Origin: Phymatolithon calcareum
Taxonomy: Eukaryota; Rhodophyta; Florideophyceae; Hapalidiales
Assembly (NCBI GenBank): GCA_977006965.1
Contig: OZ345368.1
Coordinates: 1-64,000, forward strand
DNA length: 64,000 nt
Direction of reading: 5' to 3'
How positions within the stretch are numbered: the first letter of the stretch is position 1; the number at the start of each line of letters is the position of its first letter. The notes beneath the pieces were generated by a model. That model made no database searches, had not been told where the DNA came from, and saw nothing but the letters and a program-made list of their open reading frames with translations. Shown here one piece after another: positions 41,630-54,960 of this stretch. Made by a program: the position numbers and the translations under genes.

Positions 41630-42550
41630 GCAAGGTACAAGTGAAGAGTTCTACATCAGTTTGAGGGATGATTTTACTCTCAGTTGTGGTAACGTCGCAC
41701 TCTAAAGGGAGACTTCTTATCCGCGAATTGTGAGATTGGACTTCATTCAAAGTACGATTGAAAGTTGACGAGGTTTCCCCACGTTACGTCCGAGACCTTG
41801 CTGCGCAGACGGACTCGTATCAGAAGCATTTAAATGTAATCAAAGCACAGTGTAGAGCACCTCAGATATTCAGTACTGTCTCCATTGTTCCGTACGCCAA
41901 TGAAACTTGCGCCTTTGGGACTACAAAGAAAGGTGAATTACAGCGATATCGTCTGCAATAGTTAAGGGGCCATAAACATTGTATCACGTCTTGCAATTAT
42001 AGCTCTGTTTGTAAAATTCATTGCACATAAAGCTCCTAGATCGCAGCAAGGTCTGTCTTGGATGTGGTATCGAGAACGTGCTAACGTGCTGTAATTTTTG
42101 AGTTTCAAAAGATAAAGTTGGATTCAACCTGGAAGAGAAATATCTCTCTCTGATGTGATGCCTCCAGCTACAGTTGCAATGGACGAGCTGCATAGCAATA
42201 CTTCCCATCACATTCCAACTTTCTGATATTTTGTGGTACTTGCTCGCACAACCTAAATATGCCGAAAGCCGTCGTGTCTAAATGCGACTCTTGTGTCGGA
42301 TAGAACCTCTAAAGGTGAGATGAAGAGATGAACTGAAAAGGTTAACACAGGGACTTTAATCATATCATATTGACTGCTCTAGCTCCTAGGCTGAGTTTTT
42401 TGACGAAGTAGAATATCTTTTAAGTGCAAGAGAGTCGAATATTTTCAATGCGCATACCAGGACCGTCGAGCTTGCACGATGGATTACTCAGATATTTATG
42501 GTATAACTTCAACGACTTGAGCAGCGTCTTTGCCGGAAAACTATTTCAAA
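41630..42550. repeat. Subtelomeric unit T3, inverted and deleted
   Basis: Reverse complement of T1 from about 3850 to 2270, with bases equivalent to roughly 3225-2545 missing (junction near 42240-42265). It shares with T1 and T2 the GATGTGATGCCTCCAGCTAC stretch and the CAGCAAGGTC region. It shows that the unit has been copied at least twice. Confidence 0.8.
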
Positions 42551-44635
42551 TGTTCTCGAAACAAACGCGTTCTGGCTACTCACTCCATCCTTGCTTCGTC
42601 TACTTCCTCTCCTCATACTAATATATCTGAGATTCGAGAGAAAATGATCCTGCGATAGCTTCGATTAGAGTACATGTGAAAATATAGTTTCAAGATTTAC
42701 ATTTTTAATCCAAGTTTGCTTAAATCCCAGTAGAATTTCTGTCACGCTGATCTTGTCACCCAGCCTGGGTAAACAATTTCGTTTCTGGTGAAGTCGAAAC
42801 AAAATTTCCCCGAAATCAGTCCGATGAGTTCTACTTCAATAAGCGCAATAAACGTTGCTTGTTTCGAATAAGGGAAGACTGTCCTTTTAGTCCACGTAGA
42901 ATATGAACATCCCGGACGAGAGCCCATCTAGTTTCTCGACAGCTGCACAAATCAGTTACCAGTCTGCACAATGGTCTTCTATGACGGCATGGAGTAAAAC
43001 TCGAGATACCATTCTGAGCATACTGCACAGTACGATAAAAGGACTCTAAGCTTTTCCTCTGCCAATTTCTAGGACAAGGGGTTTTTACATCTAGGTAATA
43101 ACTAAAAGTGGAGCTAGGGCAGTCGTTTTCTCATCCCGTCCACCTCATCGGCTAGAAAAACCAGGAGCTTGAACGGACTTCGCGGCGCTGCTGAAAAAAA
43201 GTAGCGGTGTGAAAACTGACAGTGCCTACTACTGTGAAAGTTTTGAGAAGAGCGCGGAGTGGTGCATTGGCAGTGCAGAGCACAGTAGAAAGCTTCTTCA
43301 ATACGGTACGGTAACGGAGCGCATTGGGAATTTGGAATGAGTTTTTAAGTTCTGCTGCAGCAGATCCAGCGAGAAATCGACTCAGTATGATATCGTTGGC
43401 TACTGTTTAGACATTATTTGGAAAGATGCTTCGCAAGGTCCGTGCATTTACTCTGTCTGCAACTAATTACAATTAGCTAAATTTAGCATGTGATTCCAAC
43501 GGCTCGCTGAGTTGAAATTCAAATTGGACTTCTCTCATGAGCTGCAGAAGAAACTGCCTTAACGGTTGCAGGTACGATAGTACTTCTGTAAAATCGACGA
43601 AAAAAATAAAGTTATTTATAATCCGTGCACGTGGCACCTCTTTCTGCATGTGAACCCCGCACACCACGTAGAGCGCACCACAAAAGCATTGTTTCAATAT
43701 ACGCCACGAGGAGGTACACCTACTGGACAGTACAGCTATGCAGTCAAAAGTACACTGCAGAATGGAGAAACCTACAATAGAAGACTTCAAGTGCGATGAA
43801 AGGAATATCGTAGGGAGTAGTTCAAGAGCATCCATACCAAACGACGAACAACGACACCACTCCCACAAAAACACCACAACAGCACTAACAAGGATTTTGT
43901 TAGTAGGTGTCTTTTACAGCTAGCCTGTTATCCGGAATTGCGCATAGACGTGTCGAATGAATGCTGTGCAGTGCAAAAGGCAAATTAGTCACAGAATGGA
44001 AGGATGAAGACGATGAGAATTAAAGAAAATAACAGTTGCTGACGCAGAGCTCGTAAGTGCGTCTAGATCATAGAGCGTCATCGTCCTAGCGTCCGTAAGG
44101 CCTTTGCCGGCATGGTGGAGTTGATGATGACTTCGCCTTGAGGGCACAATAGACACGATCGTCGGTGGGAGAATGGAAAGGAAAGAAATGGATAGAACGT
44201 CGCCTCTCTTCTCTGTTCTTCCGTAGCTACACCGTAAATTTCCATGAAGCTTTGTATTTAATTTTCTTTCCGGCATCACCACGGCTCTATCAACAAGGAG
44301 AAGCGTTCTACGAATGGTACAAGAGCGTGCCACTGCTGGTGCGCTAGAGACTTGTTCTCAGATAATCATTAATCATAACTCTAATGTCTGCTGAGTATTC
44401 TCTTTGAATGAAGAAAGCTACCTTGGATCAAAGCATAGCTGAGATGGCTATGGCTGCTATACAGTACAGCGTCAATGTGGAGAGTATCTACTTTGCGGTA
44501 ATACTTTGCTATCACAACTGGATTTGAACTTGCTAAGCTCCAGCGCACTTAATCAATATCAACGACGTTCCCAGATGTTAAATATGACTGGCCTTATCCA
44601 GAGAAATACCAAAATCTTGAGCGACGAGCTAGAAA
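42551..44635. other. Unassigned stretch
   Basis: About 2.1 kb without supported genes. The longest frame is 134 codons on the minus strand (43877-43473), with no motif. The part at 43260-43310 resembles 14810-14880. Otherwise nothing is identified. Confidence 0.3.
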
Positions 44636-44639
44636 ACTG

Positions 44640-45197
44640 ACAGCACTCATTTCAAGCACGTAATTGCCTTCTTCCGCATGGCTTGTTAATAGCACTGTTA
44701 GCGCCAAAGGGCTGAGTATACAGAAGAGTATTCAGATATACAAGGCACTAGCACAGCCACGCTGGGAGTACGCAATGCACTTAACGCCCTGGACAGAAGA
44801 CGTACAAAATTCTGTCAAGGAAGTAGAAGCAACATTCTTCAATCAAGTATTCGGGCCACTGGCCCGAGGAAGGACGGATAGGCTCCGTCTCCTGTGCTGG
44901 ATCCAGGCGGCCGCACATCGACGAGAAATCTTGGCGTTCAAAATGCTGAGAAGGAACAAGGCGAAAGAACGTATGTATTCAAAAGAAGTGCCCGAAAGAA
45001 GAAAAAACCATGAATGGCAGTACACGAGGAAAGATATCGCCGCGATGGAGACCAGAGAGACGTTCGGTGAAGCTGTAAAGCATATCCAGAAAAACCAATC
45101 TTCACAAGCACTTCGATCGAAATTACTGGAAATAGAAGGAGACCGCCTAGAATCGAAGCGGAAAAGAAAGATACCATACGACAAGACAGGAGAATAG
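44640..45197 (+). pseudogene. LINE reverse-transcriptase C-terminal fragment, second family
   Basis: A 177-codon open stretch (44664-45197) is colinear with residues 100-220 of the LINE ORF at 7.2 kb: IYKALAQPRWEYAMHLTPWTE against IFKSLILPKWEYALHVTPLTK, then a basic coiled-coil-like tail. Divergence indicates a different subfamily. It stops six bases before the inverted unit T2. Confidence 0.75.
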
Positions 45198-45202
45198 GGA
45201 AT

Positions 45203-48200
45203 ATGTTTTTCCCAAACCATTCTCGAGAATTGCCATCGCTGTGATGCACGGCTCTTTTTCGGAGGACGCTGTCATTGGCTCCAGTTTGGGTGAGCCAAGA
45301 CGTGGCGTCACGCACCGAACAATTTGTATACGCGGAGCCTGCCCCAAAAACCACCGTCTCAATGATACGGTCAAATCAGACAAGTACTCAATTGTAGGAC
45401 TTGAAATTCTCTTTGTGGTAGCCTAAAGCTCCCAAATTCGAAGCTGTAATCAATTTCTGCAACCTTTGTTTGATAGTTAACGTTATAGATTCCTTCGCAA
45501 GGAACCTATTTCATAGAGGGCATGCTTGCACTCTTTGAGATAAAACTCATATTTGCACCAAAACGATCAAGGACGGGACGGAAAGGCCCGCAAAATTCTG
45601 AAAGAGTAAGCTTTTTGAAAAATATCTATTTCCACTGCCTTTCATTGAGTATAGGCAGAAGGATGGAGGCAACGCTAAGTACAGAGAACGTTCATTTATG
45701 TTTGTCTTGCTTTCGGGGCAAGGATATAGAGAAAGACGCTCTCGAAGTAGAAATCATTTGATATGGGCACTGCGTGAGAGCTGCAGTAGCGATCTATGTC
45801 GGCGTTGTGGTCTCATTTAAAGGGACGAGTGGAAAGAGCACCGCTATGAGAATAAGAATGTTTTGAAAAGCGTCACATAAGAGCACCGGTATAAATATGC
45901 CAATGTTTGAAAAAACTGCACATTACTGGTACGCTGATCTGATAGATATTAATCCATCATTTTAGAGAGTGGAAACAGAAGAAAGTGATGGAAAAGCAAG
46001 AGAGCCAGAGCTCTTAAAGAGCTTTCCATTGCTCTTTAAATGAACAAGGAAGGCACCAAGGCATCCGGAACTACGAGCCGTACCTTGCCAGGTGAGGTGA
46101 ACTATGAAGGAGACGCATTCGATGGAACACATCTGGATGGAGAGCCCAAACGGTATCTTCGTCATGCCATAAGCTATTTAGGGTACTGTAGAGGGTTGAA
46201 ACACCCCTTGCCTGAATGTTTTTTAAGCATCGAATAGTACAAAAATCGGCCTGTAGCTTTTTGGAGTGCTTAGGTCTCCTTTCTTGACCACTGAAAAGCT
46301 AATGGTTTCTTGCACTCGGCTCCGTCAGATCCTTTTAGCTGAGAAGATCGACTTGAGGACATACCGGTGTAGCGCCCGCTGTTATGTCGCTGTCCCAAGG
46401 CGGTCTCTTTTCCTCTTGCGACTGTACGCCGCACAACTTGGATCGCGATAGTCATGCTGCTCGTGGTAGGTGATCTGTTGGGCCATGATTGCACGTGTCT
46501 CTCGTGTGTCTATGCGCTACATCGCTGTCTTTTGCGAAGGTTGTAGTATATAAGCTAGTTTGTTCCTTCCTCTGAGTAAAGGAAGTTGGGGGAGTTCTGG
46601 ATTTCGGCTCCATTGCTTGGATCAAGCACGCGCAATGTTCGCTTGACAGTCCCTTCGACCACGCGGAGTCGGAGCTCTTCCCAACCTTCTTGGACGCAAC
46701 CGTTTCGGCGCGCAAGCCGGTGCGTCCACAACCGCGTTCAAGTTTCCCTTTACCTTTTTCGTGCGTCCGTGCGAAGGTCGACGGACAAGCCATGGTCGCC
46801 GCCTAAAGACGGCGTCGTTTTTTCCTTCCTTTCTCTTTTGCATTTCGTCATGTCGTAAGCGGCGCAGTGGACGTCCGTTCGACTAGTCTCCACGCTTATT
46901 CTTCTCCGTTTTCTCGAAGGCCCGCGCTCGTGTTCGTCCACATGATCGCTGGAGTTACGGTACGGCAATCTTGCCCGTTTTGTGTTGCAAGTTGCGCTTA
47001 TCTACTGGACCTAAGTGCTCCTCACTTCGAGCTTCCGAGGCCCTGTTCGGCGTAGTCTCGCCCTCGTATCTCATCCATGCGGCCGCTTGTGTTCCTGCAA
47101 AGCTGTGGAGTGTCCTCCGTGACCGGCATTACCGACTTCGCCCTGGTTCAAGTCGCGTCTATCTCTATTCACCCTCATCTACCTCGTCAAGCTTCTGAAG
47201 CCCTGTTCGGCGTAGCCTTGCGCTCGTGTTCTACGTTCACGACCGCTTGCGTTGCCGCAAAGCCATGGAGTACTACGATTGTGGACGCCTATATTGTCTG
47301 CTGGTCTGGAGGTTTTGTTTGCTAGTCTTTCTTTCCTCCTCTTTTGTCTTGTCTCTCCCGCTCTTTTCTTCTCTCTCCTCTCTTGGGCTTTTCTCTCCCA
47401 TGTAGCGTCCAGTTCTTTGGAGCCTGGCGCTACAACCGGACCCCAGTGTCCTGATTTGGCTTGTGGTTTTATTCCCACTCTTTGGTCATCTATTCGAAAT
47501 CCGTTATACCTGGCCTCGAGACATAATCTCATGTCGGCGACAGGGGGTCGAGAGCTTCTTTAAAAAGTCAAGCACTGCTCTTCTCTGTTCTGAGTTGTTT
47601 AGTTATTATCAATACAAAGTTACTCGCTCAGGACACATACTCCATGGAAAAGAGGTCTATAGATTTCAGAATCAAATACCTTAAAGAAACAAAGCTCGTT
47701 TACTCATAATCATCAAGCTAGAATGAGCAGATACAGGCATTCTGATGCTGAGAGGGACGAAAAGAAACACGATTAAATTTTCGCAAGTGAAAATCGTGAA
47801 GCGCTTAGCGGACTGTCCTCTCGTTCATTTTTCAGGAGTGATTAGACAAAAAACTGTTCCAGCTTAGAAATTATTGCGTCAAATCCAAGGCTTTTGAGAA
47901 GAAGCTCTAGAACTTAAAAGGCTTTCGCTGTCTAACCTCTACGGCCGTAGGATCCTGCCACAATGCCAACAGATTTTCGGTGCTTCGAGGTCCGTACATG
48001 GATGCTATGTTGGCTAGTTTCTTTATCTGTACAATGGCAAGCGCAATCAGTTGAGCAATCACTGTAGCAAATATTGAAAACTTTGTCAATGTCAACGTAT
48101 AGAAAGTTGACGTTGGCATTCCAGACGATGAGCAGGTTGAACCTATGCAGCACCGTCAAAGCTCCGTACCGCCAAATCCTGCTCACAGAGTTCATCTTTT

Positions 48201-49504
48201 CAAATTGTCATCACGAAACGCCTGTTTATCGTGTGCAATTGCGACCATATGCTACTCAGAAGTGCACACAAGCTTCCATACAGCGTTATAAATATCTAAA
48301 CGCTCTCTGCCGAGATCTATCGACTAAGTTTTGCAAGGCCCTTGGGACGAAACATCTCACTGGGAGCATCATGTCATCACGTTCCACTGCGAGCCAACTA
48401 CATGAGCTTATTGTGTGCCAAGATACAAGTAAAAAGTTCTACGTCAGTTTGAGTGATGATTTTACTCTCAGTTGTGGTAACGTCGCAATCTAAAGGGAGA
48501 CTTCTTATCAGAGAATTGTGAGATTGGACTTCATTCAAAGTACGATTGCAAGTTGACGAGGTCTCCCCACGTTACCTACGCGAACTTGAAGCGCAGACGG
48601 ACTCGTATCAGAAGCATTTAAATGTAATCAAAGCACAGCGTAGAGCACCTCAGATATTCAGTACTGTCTCCAGTGTTCCGTATGCCAATTTAACTTTCGC
48701 CTGTGCGACTACAAAGAAAGGTGAATTACAGCGATATCGTCTGCAATAGTTAAGGGGCCATAAACATTGTATCACGTCTTGCAATTATAACCTTGTTTGT
48801 AAAATTCATTGCACACAAAGCTCCTAGATTGCAGCAAGGTCCGTCTTGGATGTGGTATCGAGAACGTGCTAACGTGCTGTAATTTTTGAGTTTCAAAAGA
48901 TAAAGTTGGATGGAAGTGAAATATCTCTCTCTGATGTGATGCCTCCAGCTACAGTTGCAATGGACGAGCTGCATAGCAAGACTTCCCATCACATTCCAAC
49001 TACCAGATATTTCGTGGTGCCTGCTTGCACAACCTATACCGGAATCTCTGCGCCTGATCTCGAAGCTTCTGGGGCCATTGCTGCCGAGTGAAATAGCCTC
49101 AAGTGGTGCGCTAGTCACTGAAATGCGATGACTGCTTGGGGCCTCTTCACGAAAGTTTTCTTTCTTGGGTTGGACTAGAACGCTGCATGCTCTTCAGATA
49201 TGTTCAAAAGTTCATTAATCTTCTGCCAAGCTCAGTCACTACTATCCGGCAGATCTGATGACTTAACTTGAACAAAGATTCCAACTCGTGCCTCTCGCTC
49301 CAGGTGATTCTCATTAATATTTTAGGTACTCCCAGAGGTGCTTATTCTTGTAGCTGATTATTTTCTTAATCTTTGCCACCATCAGCTCGGTAGAGGTATA
49401 CTCAGGTGGCATTGATCCGTCTTGTTTGCTGAAAGAACCCTCGTCAAATACGAAGGTGAGAGATACACTGCCAGTACTTGAACTCGTGCTTAAGACGAAG
49501 ATCG
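45203..49504. repeat. Subtelomeric unit T2, inverted copy of T1
   Basis: Reverse complement of 2753-5989. The left breakpoint is sharp at GTTTTTCCCAAACC (matching GGTTTGGGAAAAAC at 5976-5989), and the right end is near 49504. Apart from the solo LTR the copies align with few indels. It carries decayed helicase and LINE pieces in the opposite sense to T1 and the hairpin segment at 45221-45660. Confidence 0.88.
46363..47439 (+). mobile_element. Solo LTR, 1067 bp, with 5-bp target duplication
   Basis: The LTR is 46368-47434. It starts TGTAGCGCC and ends GGCGCTACA, a perfect 9-bp terminal repeat with TG...CA tips, flanked by ACCGG on both sides (46363-46367 and 47435-47439). The same place in T1 (4825-4829) and at 14076-14080 has a single ACCGG and no insert. 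A TATA-like TATATAAG lies at 46547-46554, indicating plus orientation. Two diverged internal repeats with CCCTGTTCGGCGTAG lie at about 47027-47120 and 47188-47275. It is visibly GC-richer than its surroundings. No coding internal region is present, so it probably results from LTR-LTR recombination; family unknown. Confidence 0.92.
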
Positions 49505-49514
49505 GGTTGAGGAG

Positions 49515-49915
49515 TCATATCAAGGGACGAGTGGAAAGAACACCGCTCTGAAAATTAGAATATATTAAAAAGCGTCCCATAAGAGCACCGGTATAGATAT
49601 GCCAATGTTTGAAAGAACTACACATTACTGGCACGCTGATCTGATAGATCTCAAGCCATCATTGTAGACAGTGGGAACACAAGAAGATGATGGAAAAAGG
49701 AAGAGTGCCAGAGCTCTTAAAGAGCTTTCCAGTGCTTTTTAAAAGAAAAAGGAAGCCATCAAGTCATCCAGAAGTACTAGCCGTACGTTGCCAAGTGACC
49801 TGAACTATGAAGAGGAAGCCATCGCTGGAACTAATCCAGATGGAGAGGCAAAAGGGTATCTTCGTCATGCCTTAAGTTTCTTTAGAGTACTGTAGAGGGT
49901 TGAAATACCCCATGC
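49515..49915 (+). pseudogene. Helicase fossil, pre-ATPase region
   Basis: The sequence resembles 45820-46210 in T2 and, more distantly, helicase 22360-22690 (GGAACGAGCGGAAAGAACACTGC region onward, SRT-P...EAK-YLRHA). It is a further eroded copy outside T2. Confidence 0.6.
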
Positions 49916-49949
49916 TACTAGCATCGTGCATTCTCCCCTTTCAGATCCC

Positions 49950-50480
49950 AACTAGATACAATTGGTTTGAGTCTACAGACTGCAGCTTCATGTCTATATG
50001 TGTTTAAAAAATTTCCTTCTGTAGCTCAGCAGAGAAATCGGACGGTAGCATCCCTCGTCTTTATGCTTCCCCTTCATGTGTATTGAGATGCATATCGCTT
50101 TCTACCAGTGCACGGCGCGTCTACACACCTTCCATAGGCCTCCCAAAAGGCTGTAAGTACTTCAGCGTTGAGCGTTATGTCGACTTTAAGCATTTCAGAC
50201 CTCACCTTCTCTAAGTCTAATGCCTTTCCGTTTGGTGCTTTTTGGATAGCCGCTTTAATTCTTGTACTCATGTCCGCAAATTGGGAGATTTTTATTTACT
50301 TTCACCAAGTTGCAATTTTTCGGTGCTATGGCATTTCTACGAGATGTGGGCGGAAAATTTTTCACAATTCATGGGCTCTCTGTCATCTTGTTCCATCCTT
50401 CTCCTTGTGCTCGGCGATGTATTGTTCATATTCTTCCTCTTTTTCAGCAAGGCTCCAATCTAGCAATTGGTTTTCACAAG
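49950..50480 (-). pseudogene. Reversed LINE reverse-transcriptase fragment
   Basis: On the minus strand it gives RIKAAIQKAPNGKALDLEKV and VRSEMLKVDITLNAEV, the same block as 25570-25690, followed by the RPISLLS region near 50045-50070. The upstream part aligns with 25380-25560. Several stops. It covers the same LINE portion as the copy at 25.3 kb, on the other strand. Confidence 0.75.
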
Positions 50481-52160
50481 CCTCTTGTACACCTTGTAAA
50501 GATCTCTTTCTTTCTTACATTTTTTGAGGTCTTCTATAACTCCTAGAGTGCTATTTTGGTACTTCCGGAGCTCTGATTCTCTCTTAGATTCTATTCTTGT
50601 CTTTCCCCCGAGGTCCACAACCTCCCAGAAGATATCCTATAGTGACTCTGAGCAGGTACCTCGCTTAAAGCTCTCAATGAGACTGCAAATTCGTACATTG
50701 ATTTCACATCTCCTTTGCGTATTATCTCGATTTCTCATACTCATTGGTCGCTTAGCCGTGCCTGACCACGGATTGTTCTGTGACACAGGTGCAAAACGAA
50801 ATGCTCTTTCTTTGAAGCTCTTGCCACGTCATAAGCTTACTAATGTTTACACAAGATTTTTAAAATGCGTTGCTGTCACTTCTTCTCTTTAGCTTTAAAA
50901 TTTTGTTTAAAATTGTCCAAGCATAGTCTAATAGGAGTAGCGACCTTAATGGAAAATCCCTCCTACTTTTAAAGCTACTGGAAAGCCAGGAAACGATGCA
51001 ATAGAGGATATCGAAAAGCGGTAGTCAAAAGAATCGATTTGACCTGAAGAGAGTACACTCACAAGATATGCACTTGATGAAGTACAAATGATCTTTCTAG
51101 TTGTCAAGACGGCGTCCACAAGATGATTCCTCCGGAGTATAATTCAGTGGACTACGCGTGACACTAAGCAGTGGAATGTTGTACGTTTACCGAGAGTGTC
51201 CGAGATGCGTCTGTAATTTTTTAAAAGCTTTGGTTGCTACTAGAAAAGGTACAGGGAAATGCTTTTAGATTTATTCCCCGATTGAGTGTTAAGCATAGAG
51301 TCATTTCTCAATTTCTATTCTATTTCGTCGTAGAAGACCATTGTGTAGGAAAGTAAGATTGGCAAAGATGAACATTGTAGGCAGGACTTGCGATACGGTG
51401 CTTTGACGGTGCTGGCTCGGTTCAGCCTGCTCATCATATCGAATGTCATCCTCAGGGTTCTATTCCTTGACGATGACAACGTGCAATTTCTTACTATTAG
51501 TCTTGTCCAACGAATGACGAATCAAAGCTCATGTGAACAGCAGCTTGAACGCATGGTGTGGCGTTTCTTAAGAAAAATGGGAAGCGTGATGAGGGGACGC
51601 CTGTGTTCTTGTTTGCAACTTCCGGACTCATCAATCGCCAGCATCATCTTGAATAATACTTTCTGCTTCCGATTGTCGGACTTAAAGTCGCGTCTTTAGC
51701 TCTTGCTCTCCTTTCAAGCTCCAACGCACTTTATTTCTATTAAAGACGAGCCCAGATATTGAGTATAATTACAAAGCACTCGAGTGCACGTTATGGAAGA
51801 AAAAGAGCAAACTCATGACCGACAATTCCACGTTCCATTTTAAAAGCGATCGGAAGGCGACCTTGTTGCTCCACTGTATAATTTTCGGAGGCTAAAAATA
51901 AATGCTTTTATATACCGTGAAATATATAGAGGAATGTTTCTATTCGGTACTCAATATATGTAGATTACCATTGCCGCGCTTACCAGAGCGAGCTCTCTAC
52001 AGAAACAGCAACAGAGCAGCAGCCCAGCCGCGAGAAAAGTTCCAACTTTACATTAACGTAACAGCTTCACAAGGCAAGCGAGCAGCCCGAAATCCCTTCA
52101 CAACAACAACAGATCAAAACAGATCGATAAACACAGCAACCACAACCGACTATTAAAGAT
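50481..52160. other. Unassigned stretch with a small T1-like piece
   Basis: Bases 51360-51500 match 4063-4190 of T1 (GGTGCTTTGACGGTGCTG and flanks), itself a reversed helicase tail fossil. A 122-codon frame at 50524-50892 has no recognised motif. The rest is unassigned. Confidence 0.35.
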
Positions 52161-52434
52161 CGAGAGCTCAGGGCACGGGCGGGCGCGATCGACGCGAGCG
52201 CAGCCCAATTATGACTCTAGCACACGACCGTGAAACGCATTGCGCAATGGCGCCTGTCGTGAGCGTTAGCACGGCCTCATGCCAAAATCGCAGCATCTGC
52301 GACCAATGCCCCCCAGAACATCGTGCCCAATTCACTGCGTCAGTCCGCCATGCAAATCTAGAGCGATCTTTCCCGCATACCCGCGGCCGTCCACACGCCA
52401 CCTCCCGTATCCGAACTGCATATTGACAGTGCAG
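52161..52434. other. GC-rich insert beside a helicase fossil
   Basis: This block is visibly GC-richer than both sides (GGGCGGGCGCGATCGACGCG near its start) and ends where the reversed helicase 3' flank begins at 52435. No gene is recognised, and no terminal repeat was found. Confidence 0.4.
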
Positions 52435-54960
52435 AAGAGAGTTGCTCTGTAAAAATTTCGATAGGCGAGACGAACGATTTTCCAGGACTGCTGCATATAA
52501 AAGGCAGACCAATTGGCATGAAATGCCTGAAAGGGATCTTGTCCCTGGCCAGTACTTTGAAATGTGACTTGTATGCAGTCCTTTAATCTTGGAACGAGTG
52601 TATCAGGAGCATAAAGATGACATGGAAATTGATTTATCGTAGAAAGTGGCCCATTTCTTTCAAAACCAACTTCCAAGCTTTCAGAATTCAACAGGGTTTT
52701 CCAATCTGTCTCTGACAAGCCAGTCTCCGTGCTTCTCATCGGCCCAGTCATCTCTTCTACCTAGTAGCTCTTCTTTAATCTTTTCTCGTAGGGCTTCATT
52801 ATTCTTGCGCCATACACTCATAACGAGGATTGTCTCCGAATTGAAGACACAGCTCTTGCTGTAGTTATTGTTGAAATGAATGCGTGCGCTGTTGTATAAA
52901 TGCAAAACGCACCTGACACTGCAACGAAGTCAACGGAGAGATGGATCTTGAAGCAGTGGAAAGCTGCTTGCATTGTGCGTAGAACCTTTGACCGTGAAGG
53001 TCAGACAGCGAAAGCATTTTAAGTGGTTCGGCTTCTTTTCACAAGCCTCGAATTTAATGCATCTGTCCGAGCTGTGCTCGTAACTCCTTGGCTGAAACTG
53101 TTTCTTGTCGAACCAGTCCCTAATGCAGAGGGACCACAGTCGGCAAAGCGCTTCAAAATTTTCCCGTAAGGAAATTAAATCTTGTAATGTCTGGTCTCTG
53201 TCGCCATTTGCAACCCTATGTCTAGTTTCCCTCAATTTATCGTTATCGGTATACGAACTCAGCTTCTTGTAAGAAACGAGTTCTGCTATTCCTAGACTTC
53301 TCTTGGATGGAACATGTGTTCTAGACGAAGATTCGCACACGTCGCACTGAGGACAGTTATCCAACTGAGAGCAGAGACGAGAAGTGCTTGCGTCATTAGA
53401 GAGTTCTCAACTCGCTCTCGTCAACATGAGCTTGTGTCTCGACCCCAGGCCTCGTATGAGCCCTCTCCTTCTCCTTGAACGTACTTTTTCGCCCATGATT
53501 GCATTTCGAAGGTGCCGCCCGTTAAAATGAACAACAATTCTTGCGTCACGCCCATCACGTCCTTCTCTTCAGGCAGCTTGTCAGAACCTTGCGAGCGAAG
53601 GACAATTTCCGGCAAATATCACACCTTGAACGTCTTTGGCATCAATTCCAGACTACTGTCGATCTTGTATTTTGACGCCACTTTTGCACTCTTCGGTGCA
53701 GCTCTTGGTCCTCCATTTTACTATGCCACTTTTAAATGCATTTATTCTCGGACAAATATATAAACTGAAGCGATTTCTCAATTGCCTTTACGTGGTTAGT
53801 GGTCAGACACGCAACAGAATCTTTCCAGATGAACAATTGAGAGCGCGATCGATGTCCTCAACTGATTTATAAACACTGCTCGTCATTAGACTAGAAGAAG
53901 GAGTTGCCAAAATGTTCACTTGTTGCTTGAGATTTTGCCGGGAGCAATCTCCACGAATGGCAGTCAAACTTGCTCTGGATATATTGAATCCTTCAGCGAT
54001 GCGATCAAGAAGGAGGTTTAACGCTGTAGCAGTCAAAAAGACTATTGGAACGCTGAAAGTCCAGTTCTGAATGGCTTTGCAGGCTTGCATACAGTTTCTG
54101 AAACTGTCAGACATTGGGAGCTCATGAGCCTCATCCACAACGATGCGACCTACTTTAATCCTAGAACATGGAAGACTTCTCATTGTTTCCGTGAACGCTC
54201 GCCATAGACAATCCTCTGATGAGATAAGAACTATACCTCCGCTCTCCCCGAATTGGTTTTTTGAGACCTCATGTATGCGTAGAGTCTGAACTCCTGCCGA
54301 CTCGAACCGCTTTCTGCATACTTGGCGAAGCTCCTTCAATCGTGACATCCATACAGTTTATATTCTCGAAAACATTATGGGGCCCAGAACGACGGCTGTT
54401 TTCACCGAGCTAGTCCCGAGAAATAGCGCGAGGTCCCTCGTTTTTCGATAGACATCATTCATAACTAGTTCCTGCTCATGGCTTAAAAATTTTGCGTCCA
54501 GCAGAGAGCAAGCCTTTTGCACCGCTTCAACTGCATTAAACTTCGGATCGCTGACCAAGCATTTGTTTCCATCTTCCAAATCCATAGAAGCTATTTGAGC
54601 TTGCTCACCGGTCTCGAAAAGACCCCTTGATGCTGTGGCAGCAGCAGGGATATGAGCATGAGCAAGCGACATGGGTCTGATCTCCCTACGCATTTTGATT
54701 GCTTCAAAGTATCCGATGGCTTGTACGGCACGATGAAAATTCTCTTTGGCTTCTCTATCCTTACTGGTTTCATTGATGTCGTATTGTTCATAGTTCAGCG
54801 CTGCTGGCAAGGTACGACTCGCACTTATGGATGAAAACAATATCTTTACTGAGCAGGACCTGCGGATGCTCAGCACATCTACTAAGCACCAGAAAGTAGT
54901 CTGCAGGCACTGTGCTAATCAGCTGTGCCTTGGCCTCCGTCAAGGCTTCCTCGTCGAATG
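52435..54960 (-). pseudogene. Largest helicase fossil, RecQ motor and tail, reversed
   Basis: On the minus strand five successive frames cover the pre-ATPase region, both motor lobes, the Cys-rich tail and the 3' flank. Walker A is altered (GTSSVKT for GTGSGKT) while DEAH is kept (VVDEAHELPMSD). SFRNCMQACKAI and FLTATA are clear. The second lobe has lost most of its motifs, including the Q-x-x-G-R-A-G-R region. The N-terminal fingers and recombinase-like part are missing. It is inactive. Confidence 0.9.
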
